Assembly (NCBI RefSeq): GCF_013030985.1
Contig: NZ_WPYP01000007.1
Location: forward strand, 186,001 to 250,000
DNA: 64,000 nucleotides
From: Ruegeria arenilitoris
GTDB lineage: Bacteria > Pseudomonadota > Alphaproteobacteria > Rhodobacterales > Rhodobacteraceae
Reading direction: 5' to 3'
The notes below the pieces were generated by a model. It did no database searches and was not told the DNA's origin. It saw only the letters and a list, made by a program, of their open reading frames with translations. The translations under genes and the position numbers were made by a program. Of the stretch, positions 52,419 through 61,599 are shown piece by piece (positions within the stretch are counted from its first letter, which is position 1; the number at the start of each line of letters is the position of its first letter).

Positions 52419-52495
52419 TGGCGGACCGAGGAGGATTCGAACCCCCGACCCCTTGATTCGTAGTCAAGTACTCTATCCAGCTGAGCTATCGGTCC
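52419..52495 (-). tRNA. tRNA-Arg (anticodon ACG)
   Basis: A 77-nt cloverleaf reads on the minus strand. The acceptor stem is GGACCGA/TCGGTCC, with discriminator G and an encoded CCA at 52419-52421. The D stem is GCTC/GAGT. The anticodon stem CTTGA/TCAAG holds loop CTACGAA with anticodon ACG, and the T arm holds TTCGAAT. All stems pair. The 3' end points toward the accessory region. Confidence 0.95.
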
Positions 52496-52559
52496 GCGTT
52501 GGTGAGGCGCTATGTAGACCTACCTCCGGGGACGTGCAAGTCGATTCTACAAAAATAAT

Positions 52560-53942
52560 TTAAAAAGTCACGCCGCCCCGCGGCAGGCGGATTTCAAAGG
52601 TCGTTCCTTCGGGTCCGGTCTCGGCCAGAACAAGGTCTCCGCCATGTCCGCGCACCAGTTCTTGCGAGATCGCAAGACCAAGCCCCGAGCCCCCTTTGCG
52701 CACCCCGCCCTGGAATGGCGTGAACAAGTTCTCGCGGGCCTTGGGCGGCAGGCCGGGGCCGTTATCCCTTATTTCTATGCACCAGTCATCTTCATGTTCG
52801 CACCCGGCGATTGTGATCCTGCCCGGCTTGCCTGACGCCACCAGCGCCTGTCGCGCGTTGCGGACAAGGTTCATCATGACGCGGAACATCTGCTCGGGGT
52901 CAGCGCGGGCTATCAGATCTTCGGGCACGTCGTTGATGATTTCGACACATGCATCGGCGACAGCCAGCCTTTCGCTGGCCACAACGTCTTCGGCTACGTC
53001 GCGCAGGGGCACCATTGTCAGGGTCGGCGCGGGCTCTTCCGCGCGGCCAAAGGCCAACGTGCTTTCGCACAAGGACACCGCCCGGGTGATGGAGTTCACC
53101 AGCTTTGGCGCCATGCGCCGCACCAGCGGGTCATCGCTGGCCTCGATCCGGTCGGTGAACAGCTGCGCCGAGGTCAGGATGTTACGCAGATCGTGACTGA
53201 CCTTAGCCACCGCACCGCCCAGCTGCGCCAGACGCTCGCGCTGTTTCAGGGCCTGCGTCAGTTCGGTTTGCAGCTGTTGCAAGGCCTCTTCCGCCTCGCG
53301 CAGTTCGGTCACCTTGGAATTGGGAGAGATGATTCCCCGCGCGTCCTCGGGGGCGCCCGCATAGCGCTGCATATAGCCCACGACGCCCTTGATGGGCTTC
53401 ACCAGTACAACCCGCACGGCAAGAAACAGGAAAAAAGCGGTGATGATCGAGATGACAAAGGACAGGCCCAGGATGCGCAGCCCGTAATCGGTCATCGCCA
53501 TCCGCAGGGGTTCGCTGTCCGTGGTGACCTCGATCAGCAGGCCCGCCCCTTTGACCGGCTCGCCGATGACGCGAATGACCTCGTTTTCCGGCGTGAACAG
53601 GCGCGCTACGGCATCCCGGATCAATATCCATGGCCCCGCATCGCGCAGGTCGTAGGTTTTGGTGATCGGCTCGGGAATCGGAGAAGACAGCATCAACTGC
53701 CGTACCTCGTCCCGCCGCAGCACCACGTTGTAGACCCCGGCGTTGGCCAGCAGTTCGGCCTCAAGATCTTCGGCCAGCATGTCATCGGCCAGCAACGCCA
53801 ATGAGGCGATCTGGGCGCGCTCAAGCCGGTTCAGCAGGAAATCTTCGCGAAAACGCGCAATCGAGGGGACAAAGATCAGGACCTCGGCCAACATCACGAA
53901 GACCGTCGTCAGGATCAGAAATCGGCCCGACAGCGAGTTCAA
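52560..53942 (-). CDS. Sensor histidine kinase
   Basis: A 460-residue membrane kinase. TM1 is at residues about 7-28 and TM2 at about 157-180, with a 130-residue periplasmic sensor between. A HAMP-like linker follows. The H box is AKVSHDLRNILTS (His250), the N box NLVRNARQAL, then DNGPGLP and GGSGLGLAISQEL. All ATP-site motifs are intact, so the kinase should be active. No response regulator is adjacent, making it an orphan within this window. The signal is unknown. Confidence 0.92.
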   Translation of the reverse strand: MNSLSGRFLILTTVFVMLAEVLIFVPSIARFREDFLLNRLERAQIASLALLADDMLAEDLEAELLANAGVYNVVLRRDEVRQLMLSSPIPEPITKTYDLRDAGPWILIRDAVARLFTPENEVIRVIGEPVKGAGLLIEVTTDSEPLRMAMTDYGLRILGLSFVISIITAFFLFLAVRVVLVKPIKGVVGYMQRYAGAPEDARGIISPNSKVTELREAEEALQQLQTELTQALKQRERLAQLGGAVAKVSHDLRNILTSAQLFTDRIEASDDPLVRRMAPKLVNSITRAVSLCESTLAFGRAEEPAPTLTMVPLRDVAEDVVASERLAVADACVEIINDVPEDLIARADPEQMFRVMMNLVRNARQALVASGKPGRITIAGCEHEDDWCIEIRDNGPGLPPKARENLFTPFQGGVRKGGSGLGLAISQELVRGHGGDLVLAETGPEGTTFEIRLPRGGVTF

Positions 53943-53960
53943 TCTGCTCTCCCTTCCCGG

Positions 53961-55379
53961 TCAGGGTATCCAGCGCTGGACGAACCGGACCACACGTTTA
54001 ACCATTTGATTCTCAAACAGCCTTGGCGAGAAATAGGCGCCCGCCACCCTTTTGTTAAGCTCTCCGATCGTCGGATAGGGCGCAACCATTGCAGCGATCT
54101 GCCCCATCTTCAGGTTATTGGCCAAGGCCAGCGACCACAAGTTGATCAGTTCGCCCGCCTGATGACCCACGATTGTGGCGCCCACAGGTCGGCCTTTTAC
54201 GACCATGACCTTAATGAAGCCTTTCGTCTTGCGTTCCGAAATGGCGCGGTCGTTGTGGTGGTAGTCAAAGCGCGCAATTTCGAGATTGTCGCCGTGCTGA
54301 TCCCGCGCCTGTGCCTCGGTCAGGCCGACCTGCGCCAATTCGGGGTCGGTATAGGTGGCCCAGGGGATATGGGCTGTCTTTGCCTTGGAGGGTAGCCCAA
54401 ATAAGGCAGATCGAATGATGATCCCGGCGTGATATCCGGCCACATGGGTAAACTGCATCCCGCCTGCAACGTCACCGATGGCATAGACCTTGCGGTTTGA
54501 GGTGCGCAGCGACTCATCCACTTTGATGCCAGTACGCGTCGGCTCGACACCGGCATCCTTCAGGTTCAGACGGTCCGTATTGGCCTTGCGTCCGGCGGCT
54601 AGAAACAGGTGCGAGCCGGTATAGATGTCGCCATTCTCGGTCACGACCTCGACCAGGCCCTTATTGTTGCGAATTTGGGCAACCATCGCCTGTTCGTGGA
54701 TCGCCACGCCTTCGGCCCGCAGCGTGTCCAGCACGATCTCTGCCGCTTCGGGGTCGTCCTTGCCCAGCGCCTGCAAGCCCTCGATTACCGTCACCTCGCA
54801 ACCCAGACGGATATGGGCCTGCGCCATCTCCATGCCGATGGGGCCGCCACCGATGATCAGCAGATGCTCGGGCTTGTCGCGCAGATCAAAGATCGTCTCG
54901 TTGGTGTAATAGGGCACCTGGTCCAGCCCGGGAATGGGCGGCACCAGAGGCGACGATCCGGTCGCAATCACCACCCGCCGCGCGGTGATCAAGTGATCGC
55001 CCGCCTGCACCTGGGTCGGGGAGACAAAGCTGCCGTATTCGCGGATCACCCTGACACCGAAGCCCTCGAACCGGTCCTGACTGTCCATTGGTTCGATCTG
55101 GGCGATCACGTCATGCACATGATCCTTCGCGGCGGCATAGTCCACCTGCGGCACCACATCAGCCACGCCCAGCGCGGCGGAATGCGCCTGCCCATAGGCG
55201 GCCTTGCCACTGGCGATCAGGGCCTTAGAGGGCACACAGCCGAAATTCAGGCAATCGCCGCCCATCTTGTGACCTTCCAGCAAGATGACATCCGCCCCCA
55301 TCTGGCTGGCCCCGGCGGCCACGGACAAACCGCCCGACCCGGCCCCGATCACCAGGATATCGGTTTTCAGTTCTTGCAT
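53961..55379 (-). CDS. FAD-dependent disulfide oxidoreductase, mercuric-reductase-like
   Basis: A 472-residue class I pyridine nucleotide-disulfide oxidoreductase. The FAD motif VIGAGSGGLSVA, the redox pair in GDCLNFGCVPSKAL, the NAD motif IIGGGPIGMEMA and the FAD-closing YAIGDVAGG are present. It lacks an N-terminal metal-binding domain and the terminal Cys pair of true MerA. Proteins of this type are regularly paired with TVP38-family membrane proteins, as here (4-nt gap). The substrate is unknown. Confidence 0.9.
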   Translation of the reverse strand: MQELKTDILVIGAGSGGLSVAAGASQMGADVILLEGHKMGGDCLNFGCVPSKALIASGKAAYGQAHSAALGVADVVPQVDYAAAKDHVHDVIAQIEPMDSQDRFEGFGVRVIREYGSFVSPTQVQAGDHLITARRVVIATGSSPLVPPIPGLDQVPYYTNETIFDLRDKPEHLLIIGGGPIGMEMAQAHIRLGCEVTVIEGLQALGKDDPEAAEIVLDTLRAEGVAIHEQAMVAQIRNNKGLVEVVTENGDIYTGSHLFLAAGRKANTDRLNLKDAGVEPTRTGIKVDESLRTSNRKVYAIGDVAGGMQFTHVAGYHAGIIIRSALFGLPSKAKTAHIPWATYTDPELAQVGLTEAQARDQHGDNLEIARFDYHHNDRAISERKTKGFIKVMVVKGRPVGATIVGHQAGELINLWSLALANNLKMGQIAAMVAPYPTIGELNKRVAGAYFSPRLFENQMVKRVVRFVQRWIP

Positions 55380-55383
55380 GAGA

Positions 55384-56115
55384 TCAGCTGTCCTTTCGGC
55401 CACGCAGGGCTTTGATGACTATCGGCAGAGCCGCCAGCACACACAAGCCAATGATCGGGCCAATGACGAAGGGCTCCCACAGCAGCGAGACATCCGGCGT
55501 CTCACCCCGGTCGAACACGCCGCCCAGCCCGACGCCGATCCATGTATAGACAATGCCGCCCGGAATGATGCCCAGCGCCGTGGTGACCAGGAAATTGCGG
55601 AACTTCACCCCCACCAGCGCAGGCACCAGATTGGCGACAAAGAACGGCACCACCGGCACAAGGCGCAACAGGAACAGCACCGGGATTTCATTCTCGCGCA
55701 ACCCGTCCTTGAGCTTTTTGATGGTGCCTTCCGAGGATTCCAATCGCGCCGTCAGGGATTCGCCCAACCCCCAACGCGCCGCGAGAAAGATGGCCGAGGC
55801 GCCGATGGTGGCGGCAAAGACGTTAAAGACCGTGCCTGCAATCAAACCGAACAGGAACCCGCCTGTCATCGAGGCCACTGCAGCACCCGGCAGCGAAAAG
55901 GCGACGATGACAATGTATATCGCCACAAAAGCCGCCGCCATGGACCAGTAATTGGCATCCCGCCATGCCAAAAGGGCCTCGCGATTGTCGCGCAGCGTCT
56001 CGAATGTCAGGTAATCGCCCAGCGTAAAGAACCCCACCGCGGCCACGGCGAGAATCACCAGCAAAGGGATATGGCGCGCAAGCCCGTTGCGCGGTGCCTG
56101 AGTTGTGTCGCTCAT
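55384..56115 (-). CDS. TVP38/TMEM64 (VTT domain) membrane protein
   Basis: A 243-residue polytopic membrane protein of the DedA-like VTT family: SLPGAAVASMTGGFLFG in the first half, FLLRLVPVVPFFVANLVPAL in the second, with the conserved Pro and Arg. Family members include lipid scramblase-like proteins. The ATG at 56115 is chosen; an upstream extension of 25 codons is unconserved-looking. It is probably co-expressed with the disulfide oxidoreductase. Confidence 0.88.
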   Translation of the reverse strand: MSDTTQAPRNGLARHIPLLVILAVAAVGFFTLGDYLTFETLRDNREALLAWRDANYWSMAAAFVAIYIVIVAFSLPGAAVASMTGGFLFGLIAGTVFNVFAATIGASAIFLAARWGLGESLTARLESSEGTIKKLKDGLRENEIPVLFLLRLVPVVPFFVANLVPALVGVKFRNFLVTTALGIIPGGIVYTWIGVGLGGVFDRGETPDVSLLWEPFVIGPIIGLCVLAALPIVIKALRGRKDS

Positions 56116-56296
56116 GAGGCTATCCGGTTTCGTTCGTTTCATTCTGCCCCCAACATGCGCCGCCAAAGGGCTGCACAACAGGGACATCACGCGGCCTTGA
56201 TGTTTTCCGCAGGGAATGTGAGGGTTTGGGGCGTCAAAACCGCGATTTTGAAACCTTTTGCCTGCTGCGGTTACAGAATTGTTGCAAAAGGGGATA

Positions 56297-56316
56297 AAAC
56301 CCCCACCTAGGGGTTT
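56297..56316. other. Hairpin upstream of rpmH
   Basis: Perfect 7-bp arms AAACCCC/GGGGTTT with a 6-nt loop overlap the start of the putative rpmH -35 box. It may be a terminator remnant or a regulatory dyad. Confidence 0.35.
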
Positions 56317-56343
56317 GACTTACCCCCCGCTTCCCAGTAGAGG
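56315..56343 (+). promoter_or_regulatory. Putative rpmH promoter
   Basis: TTGACT at 56315-56320, a 17-bp spacer, and TAGAGG at 56338-56343 give a plausible promoter about 70 bp before rpmH. Confidence 0.45.
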
Positions 56344-56412
56344 ACGGGCTTCGAACACTAGGGCCAGGCGAATCCGCGCCGCACCCCACCGCTATAGATT
56401 GGAGACGGAGCG

Positions 56413-56547
56413 ATGAAACGCACCTATCAGCCTTCGAACCTGGTTCGCAAACGCCGCCACGGTTTCCGCGCGCGCATGGCCACCAAGGCCGGCCGCAAAA
56501 TCCTGAACGCGCGCCGCGCACGTGGCCGCAAATCGCTGAGCGCGTAA
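56413..56547 (+). CDS. rpmH: 50S ribosomal protein L34
   Basis: A 44-residue, highly basic protein beginning [18 protein letters not shown] and ending RGRKSLSA, which is the universal L34 sequence pattern. The ATG has GGAGACGGAG upstream. L34 lies at the peptide exit side of 23S rRNA. It heads the conserved rpmH-rnpA-yidD set. Confidence 0.98.
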
Positions 56548-56566
56548 ACCGCTCACCGATCAGGTT

Positions 56567-56998
56567 ATGAACATGACGCCGCCGGAGGCCCCTGTGGATG
56601 GTAAGAACCACCCCGGGGAAATGCCCCCGGCGGCGTCCGTTTGCGCGCCTGAAACTTTGACCGTTCTCAAGAAACGGTCAGATTTCCTGAAAGCCGCACG
56701 CGCGCGCCGGCAGGGCACCTCATCGATGATGGTACAGGCCCGCAGGCGTGCCCCGGACGAAGCGCCGGGGATTCGCGTCGGTTTCACGTGTTCCAAGAAG
56801 GTCGGCAACGCTGTGGCTCGCAACCGCGCCAAGCGACGCTTGCGCGAGGCCGCGCGTGCAGTGCTGCCTGTTCAGGGGCAGGACGGGTGGGACTACGTTC
56901 TGATCGGCCGTGCCGAAGTAACTGCCGCACGCCCGTTCGAGGCTCTGCTGGATGACTTGCGCTACGCCCTGCGCAAAGTGCACGGGCAGCAGAAATGA
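56567..56998 (+). CDS. rnpA: Ribonuclease P protein component
   Basis: A 143-residue basic protein. [20 protein letters not shown] carries the RNR signature that contacts the P RNA. The N-terminus is about 30 residues longer than in the E. coli protein, so the start is uncertain: 56567 (AGG upstream), 56573 and 56621 are in-frame ATGs. It forms the catalytic holoenzyme that matures tRNA 5' ends. It overlaps yidD by 4 nt. Confidence 0.95.
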   Translation: MNMTPPEAPVDGKNHPGEMPPAASVCAPETLTVLKKRSDFLKAARARRQGTSSMMVQARRRAPDEAPGIRVGFTCSKKVGNAVARNRAKRRLREAARAVLPVQGQDGWDYVLIGRAEVTAARPFEALLDDLRYALRKVHGQQK

Positions 56999-57237
56999 CT
57001 TTTCTGTCGCATATCCTTGCCCTGCCCGTCCGGGCCTATCGGCTGGTGTTCAGCCCCTGGGTCGGGTTCAACTGTCGCTATCAGCCCACATGCTCGGCCT
57101 ATGCGCTGGAAGCGCTGGAAAAACACGGCGCCGTCAAAGGGGCGTGGCTGGCTGCCCGGCGGATCGGGCGCTGTCATCCATGGGGCGGTGACGGGTACGA
57201 CCCGGTGCCCGAGTGCAAGTGCGACGATTCCGCGTGA
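56995..57237 (+). CDS. yidD: Membrane protein insertion efficiency factor
   Basis: An 80-residue protein with the family pattern [17 protein letters not shown] and [15 protein letters not shown]. YidD is a small membrane-associated factor that helps YidC-dependent insertion. The start overlaps the rnpA stop (ATGA). yidC itself is 4.4 kb downstream, not adjacent. Confidence 0.96.
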   Translation: MTFLSHILALPVRAYRLVFSPWVGFNCRYQPTCSAYALEALEKHGAVKGAWLAARRIGRCHPWGGDGYDPVPECKCDDSA

Positions 57238-57304
57238 CCCCCGGTCAGACTTGACCCATCAAATTCTGCGCTGAACACTTGGACCCACAAAGCCCGAGGT
57301 CCAG

Positions 57305-58921
57305 ATGACATCCGACGCGCGCCAAACGCTGCCCACACATGAGGTCCTGAATCAACCGCCCGCGCGCGGGGATTGCAACCTTTGGAGCGCGGACCCGGTG
57401 CTGCGCAACGTGGTTGGCTTCGTCGCAGGGCGCTCCGTACCTCTAGCGGCGTATGGCGCACATCTAGGACGCGCTGAAACCCGCGAGCTGGCGCGCGACG
57501 CGAACCGGCATCCGCCGGAACTGAAGTTGTTCGACTCGGGCGGCAGGCGTCTCGACGAGGTTCGCTTTCACCCCGCCTACCATCAGATAATGCAGATCAG
57601 CCAATCCGCCGGATACGCTGCCATACCATGGGACGGTCAGCCGGGTGGCCATAGCACCCATGCCGCGATGATCTATATGGCCAGCCAGATCGAACCCGGC
57701 CATTGCTGCCCGCTGACCATGACCTATGCGGCGTTTCCGGCGCTGACTGCCAATACGGACATCGCCGCGGTCTGGCAGTCAAAACTGACGGCACGCACAT
57801 ACGACCCGGCGACAAAACCAGTCACCGAGAAAACCAGCGCCACGCTGGGCATGGCGATGACCGAGAAACAGGGTGGCTCGGACCTGCGCACCAATACCAC
57901 CACGGCCACGCGGGACGGCGATCACTGGCGGCTGCGCGGGCACAAGTGGTTTTGCTCGGCCCCGATGTCGGATGGGTTCCTGACGCTGGCGCAGGCACCG
58001 GGTGGGCTGACTTGTTTCCTTGTCCCTCGCTGGCTGGAGGGCGAGCGGAACGCCATCCACCTGATGCGACTGAAGGACAAGCTGGGCAACCGATCCAATG
58101 CCTCGGCCGAAATCGAATACCACGACACGCTGGCCTATCAGTTGGGCGACGAGGGCCAAGGCGTGCACACGATCATCGAGATGGTCCACCACACGCGGCT
58201 CGATACAGCTATGGCCCCGGCGGGCCTGATGCGCGCCGCTTTGTCCGAGGCCAATCACTGGGTCACCCATCGCAGCGCCTTTCAGCGCCGGTTGATCGAC
58301 CAGCCCCTGATGCGTGCGGTTCTGGCCGATCTGGTGCTGGACTGGGAAGGCGCGCTGACGCTGGGGATGCGCGTGGCGCAGGCGTTCGACGGGCAAACCG
58401 CCGAGGACAAGGCTTTTGCCCGGATCAGCGTCGCCCTTGCCAAATTCCTGAACAGTAAACGTTGCCCCGTGGTTGTGGCCGAGGCGATGGAGGTGTTGGG
58501 CGGCATGGGTTATGTCGAGGATACCCCCCTGCCTCTGCTCTATCGCGAAGCCCCGCTGAACGGCATCTGGGAGGGGTCAGGCAACGTCATCTGCCTGGAT
58601 ATCCTGCGCACCCTTGCCCGAGAGCCGCTGGCCGCCGACGTGCTGCAGGGCGAACTGGATGCCGCAACGGGCGTAGATCGCGCCTATGATGCGGCCCTGA
58701 AGGCGCATCGCGACCGCTGGCCTGACCTGCCACCCGAGGCCGAGGCGCGCTGGTTCGCTGAACGCACGGCACTGCTGCTCACGGCCTCACAACTTCTGCG
58801 CCATGCCCCCGGCGCGGTTGCCGATGGGTTCATCACCACGCGTCTTTCAGGCGATAGCGGCCGGATCCCCGGATCGGCGGCCGGGCTGGAAACGGACGCC
58901 CTGCTGGCCCGCCTGGGCTGA
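57305..58921 (+). CDS. AidB-like acyl-CoA dehydrogenase
   Basis: A 538-residue flavoprotein of the acyl-CoA dehydrogenase superfamily. GMAMTEKQGGSDLRTNTT binds FAD and substrate. The late region EVLGGMGYVEDTPLPLLYRE with WEGSGNVICLDILR is characteristic of AidB. The length and C-terminal extension match AidB rather than the 380-residue metabolic enzymes. AidB is part of the adaptive response to alkylating agents in E. coli; the role in alphaproteobacteria is less clear. Confidence 0.9.
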   Translation: MTSDARQTLPTHEVLNQPPARGDCNLWSADPVLRNVVGFVAGRSVPLAAYGAHLGRAETRELARDANRHPPELKLFDSGGRRLDEVRFHPAYHQIMQISQSAGYAAIPWDGQPGGHSTHAAMIYMASQIEPGHCCPLTMTYAAFPALTANTDIAAVWQSKLTARTYDPATKPVTEKTSATLGMAMTEKQGGSDLRTNTTTATRDGDHWRLRGHKWFCSAPMSDGFLTLAQAPGGLTCFLVPRWLEGERNAIHLMRLKDKLGNRSNASAEIEYHDTLAYQLGDEGQGVHTIIEMVHHTRLDTAMAPAGLMRAALSEANHWVTHRSAFQRRLIDQPLMRAVLADLVLDWEGALTLGMRVAQAFDGQTAEDKAFARISVALAKFLNSKRCPVVVAEAMEVLGGMGYVEDTPLPLLYREAPLNGIWEGSGNVICLDILRTLAREPLAADVLQGELDAATGVDRAYDAALKAHRDRWPDLPPEAEARWFAERTALLLTASQLLRHAPGAVADGFITTRLSGDSGRIPGSAAGLETDALLARLG

Positions 58922-58965
58922 CCCATCCCCTTGCCCGGTTAAGCCATCTGCTGTAGGGGCTGCGC

Positions 58966-59859
58966 ATGTTTGACGAAGCTGACGATATCCACCCGCTCTT
59001 TGCCGGCGCGCCCTCGACCACCGAGTTCAAGAAGCTGCGCAAACGCATCGTGCGCCAGACCCGCGAAGCCATTGAGCAGTACGGGATGGTGGACCCGTCC
59101 GCCCATGACAAGGATGGCAAACCGCCCCGCTGGCTGGTCTGCCTGTCCGGCGGCAAAGACAGCTATACCTTACTGGCGGTGCTTTATGAGCTGAAATGGC
59201 GGGGGCTTCTGCCGGTCGACCTGCTGGCTTGCAATCTGGATCAGGGCCAGCCCGGCTTTCCCGCCACCGTCCTGCCCGAATTTCTCGAACGGATGGGCGT
59301 GCCCCATCGCATCGAATATCAGGACACCTATTCCGTGGTGATGGACAAGGTTCCGCAGGGCCGCACCTTTTGCGCCCTGTGTTCACGCCTGCGCCGCGGC
59401 AACCTGTATCGGATCGCGCGCGAGGAAGGTTGCAGCGCCGTGATTCTGGGCCATCACCGGGACGATATCCTCGAGACATTCTTCATGAACCTGTTCCACG
59501 GCGGGCGCCTGGCGACAATGCCGCCGAAACTGGTGAACGAAGAAGGCGACCTGTTTGTCTTTCGCCCGCTGGCCCATGTGGCGGAAGCCGACTGCGAGAA
59601 ATTCGCCACCGCGATGAAATATCCCATCATCCCCTGCGACCTGTGCGGCAGTCAGGACGGGTTGCAGCGCCAGCAGGTAAAACAGATTCTGGACCAGTGG
59701 GAAAAGAACAGCCCTGGTCGGCGACAGGTGATGTTCCGGGCCCTGACCAACGCGCGGCCCTCGCACCTGCTGGACCCGAAATTGTTCGATTTCCAGGGCC
59801 TCACGCTAAACCCCGGCAAAAAAGACGAAAATTCGGATGAAATTCCACAGTTGCGTTAA
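58966..59859 (+). CDS. ttcA: tRNA 2-thiocytidine synthetase
   Basis: A 297-residue enzyme with the PP-loop SGGKDS at about residues 61-66, an Fe-S Cys pair in [10 protein letters not shown], and a third Cys in [13 protein letters not shown]. It activates C32 of certain tRNAs with ATP and inserts sulfur, using a [4Fe-4S] cluster. All three conserved Cys regions are present, so it should be functional. Confidence 0.95.
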   Translation: MFDEADDIHPLFAGAPSTTEFKKLRKRIVRQTREAIEQYGMVDPSAHDKDGKPPRWLVCLSGGKDSYTLLAVLYELKWRGLLPVDLLACNLDQGQPGFPATVLPEFLERMGVPHRIEYQDTYSVVMDKVPQGRTFCALCSRLRRGNLYRIAREEGCSAVILGHHRDDILETFFMNLFHGGRLATMPPKLVNEEGDLFVFRPLAHVAEADCEKFATAMKYPIIPCDLCGSQDGLQRQQVKQILDQWEKNSPGRRQVMFRALTNARPSHLLDPKLFDFQGLTLNPGKKDENSDEIPQLR

Positions 59860-59931
59860 CGTCTGACTCAGAATGGTTTTCTACGGTTGCCCAATACGTG
59901 CTATGCCTAAACGTAGAGGCCCAGAAAACCG

Positions 59932-61476
59932 ATGTGGAAACATATCTCAGTTGAACGCGTTCTCGATGCTCTTACTTCGGTTCTGAGCGGCCCTGCCGCT
60001 TTGGCCTTTGTCCCGGCGATCAGCCTTGCCGCATTCTGGATCGGCGGGGAACGAGCGCTGGTGGTCGTCGCTTTCTGCCTACCGCTGATTTACCTAGGCG
60101 CCGCCGCGATTGACGCCCGGTCCGATCAGCGGCGCCAACGACGCAACCCGCCCGGTGGCATGATGACCATCGACGCCTTCGCCACGGAACTGGAGGGTTT
60201 TTTCAAGGCATTCACGCCCGGCGGCGCGGATTCGGCCTGCATCCTCGTTGCGCTGGATGACTACCCGGATTTTCTGGACCTGCACGGCAACGCCGCCGCC
60301 GATCATCTGGCGGACCAGTTCGGCCACCGCATCCTTTCGGTCATCCGAACGCAGGATATCGTGACCCGGCTGGACAAGAACAAGATCGCAATTGGCCTGC
60401 ACCCTTCGCACCAGTTGGATCTTGAGGCCTGTATTCAAATGGCCGGGCGCATTCAGTCCGTCGTGGAGGAACCTTTTATGCTCAACGGCACGAGCGTGTA
60501 TGTGTCCTGCTCGATCGGGTTCAGCCAGCTGTCCAGCGCAGCTGATAGCCGATACGAGGATTGGATCGACGCCGCCTCGGCCGCATTGAGCGAAGCGCAA
60601 AGGAACGGACCATCGACCATTCGCGCCTTTTCCAGCGAAACGCAGCGCCGTTCGCGTATTCGGGCCAATTTGCGCAAAGAGTTCGAGGCAGCTCTGGACA
60701 ATAGTGAAATCCGCCCGTGGTACCAACCTCAGATTTCGACCGATACCGGGCGTGTCACGGGGTTCGAGGCGCTGGCCCGCTGGGAGCATCCGCAAAAAGG
60801 GGTCCTGAGCCCGCAGGTCTTCCTGCCCTTCGCCGAACAGGCCGAACTGATGGAGAGGCTTGGCCAGGCGATGCGGCACCACGCCTTTGCCGCCATGCGC
60901 GATTGGGATCGCGCCGGGATCGTGGTGCCACGGATCGGGGTGAACTTCTCATCCGATGAGCTGCGCGACCCCGCCCTGATCGACCGGCTGAAATGGGAGC
61001 TGGACCAGAATGACCTGACGCCCGACCGGCTGGCGGTTGAGATTCTGGAAACCGTGTTCTCACGTCGGCCAGACGATGTGATCACCCGCAACGTGACCAG
61101 CATGTCCAAACTGGGGTGCTGCATTGATCTGGATGACTTCGGCACCGGACATGCCTCGATTGCGTCGATCAAGCGCTTCAATGTCTCGCGGATCAAAATC
61201 GACCGGTCCTTTGTTGCCAAGGCGGATCGTGACGCTGGCCAGCAGCAACTGGTAAGCGCCATCCTGACCATGGCCGAACGCCTGAACGTCGAAACGCTGG
61301 CCGAAGGGGTCGAGACCCCCGGTGAACACGCCCTGATGGCGCAATTGGGATGCAACCATGTTCAGGGGTTCGGGATTGGCAAACCGATGCCGTTTGAAAA
61401 GACACTGGACTGGGTCGCGGCACATCAGAACAAGGTCAACGGAATGCCGAAGATCGGGCGCAAGACCGGCCAGTAA
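59932..61476 (+). CDS. Membrane-anchored degenerate GGDEF-EAL protein, likely c-di-GMP phosphodiesterase
   Basis: A 514-residue protein. Two N-terminal membrane helices (about residues 15-55) precede a diguanylate-cyclase-like domain (about 75-235). There the GGDEF loop is replaced by RLDKNKIAIGL, so synthesis is not expected. The EAL domain (about 250-500) has FEALARWEHP, GVNFSSDEL, EILETVF, DLDDFGTGHAS and KIDRSFV, the full set of metal and catalytic residues. It should hydrolyse c-di-GMP, with the degenerate GGDEF domain perhaps acting as a GTP sensor. Confidence 0.92.
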   Translation: MWKHISVERVLDALTSVLSGPAALAFVPAISLAAFWIGGERALVVVAFCLPLIYLGAAAIDARSDQRRQRRNPPGGMMTIDAFATELEGFFKAFTPGGADSACILVALDDYPDFLDLHGNAAADHLADQFGHRILSVIRTQDIVTRLDKNKIAIGLHPSHQLDLEACIQMAGRIQSVVEEPFMLNGTSVYVSCSIGFSQLSSAADSRYEDWIDAASAALSEAQRNGPSTIRAFSSETQRRSRIRANLRKEFEAALDNSEIRPWYQPQISTDTGRVTGFEALARWEHPQKGVLSPQVFLPFAEQAELMERLGQAMRHHAFAAMRDWDRAGIVVPRIGVNFSSDELRDPALIDRLKWELDQNDLTPDRLAVEILETVFSRRPDDVITRNVTSMSKLGCCIDLDDFGTGHASIASIKRFNVSRIKIDRSFVAKADRDAGQQQLVSAILTMAERLNVETLAEGVETPGEHALMAQLGCNHVQGFGIGKPMPFEKTLDWVAAHQNKVNGMPKIGRKTGQ

Positions 61477-61599
61477 TCGCAAATTTACGCCACAGAAACG
61501 CAATCCGTGTGGAATTGACAGGCGATTCCGCTTGACCTTTGGGCCTGCACTCTGTTGAACCCACCGGGTGTGTTTCACTGCTTAAGGTGGCTGTCCCAG

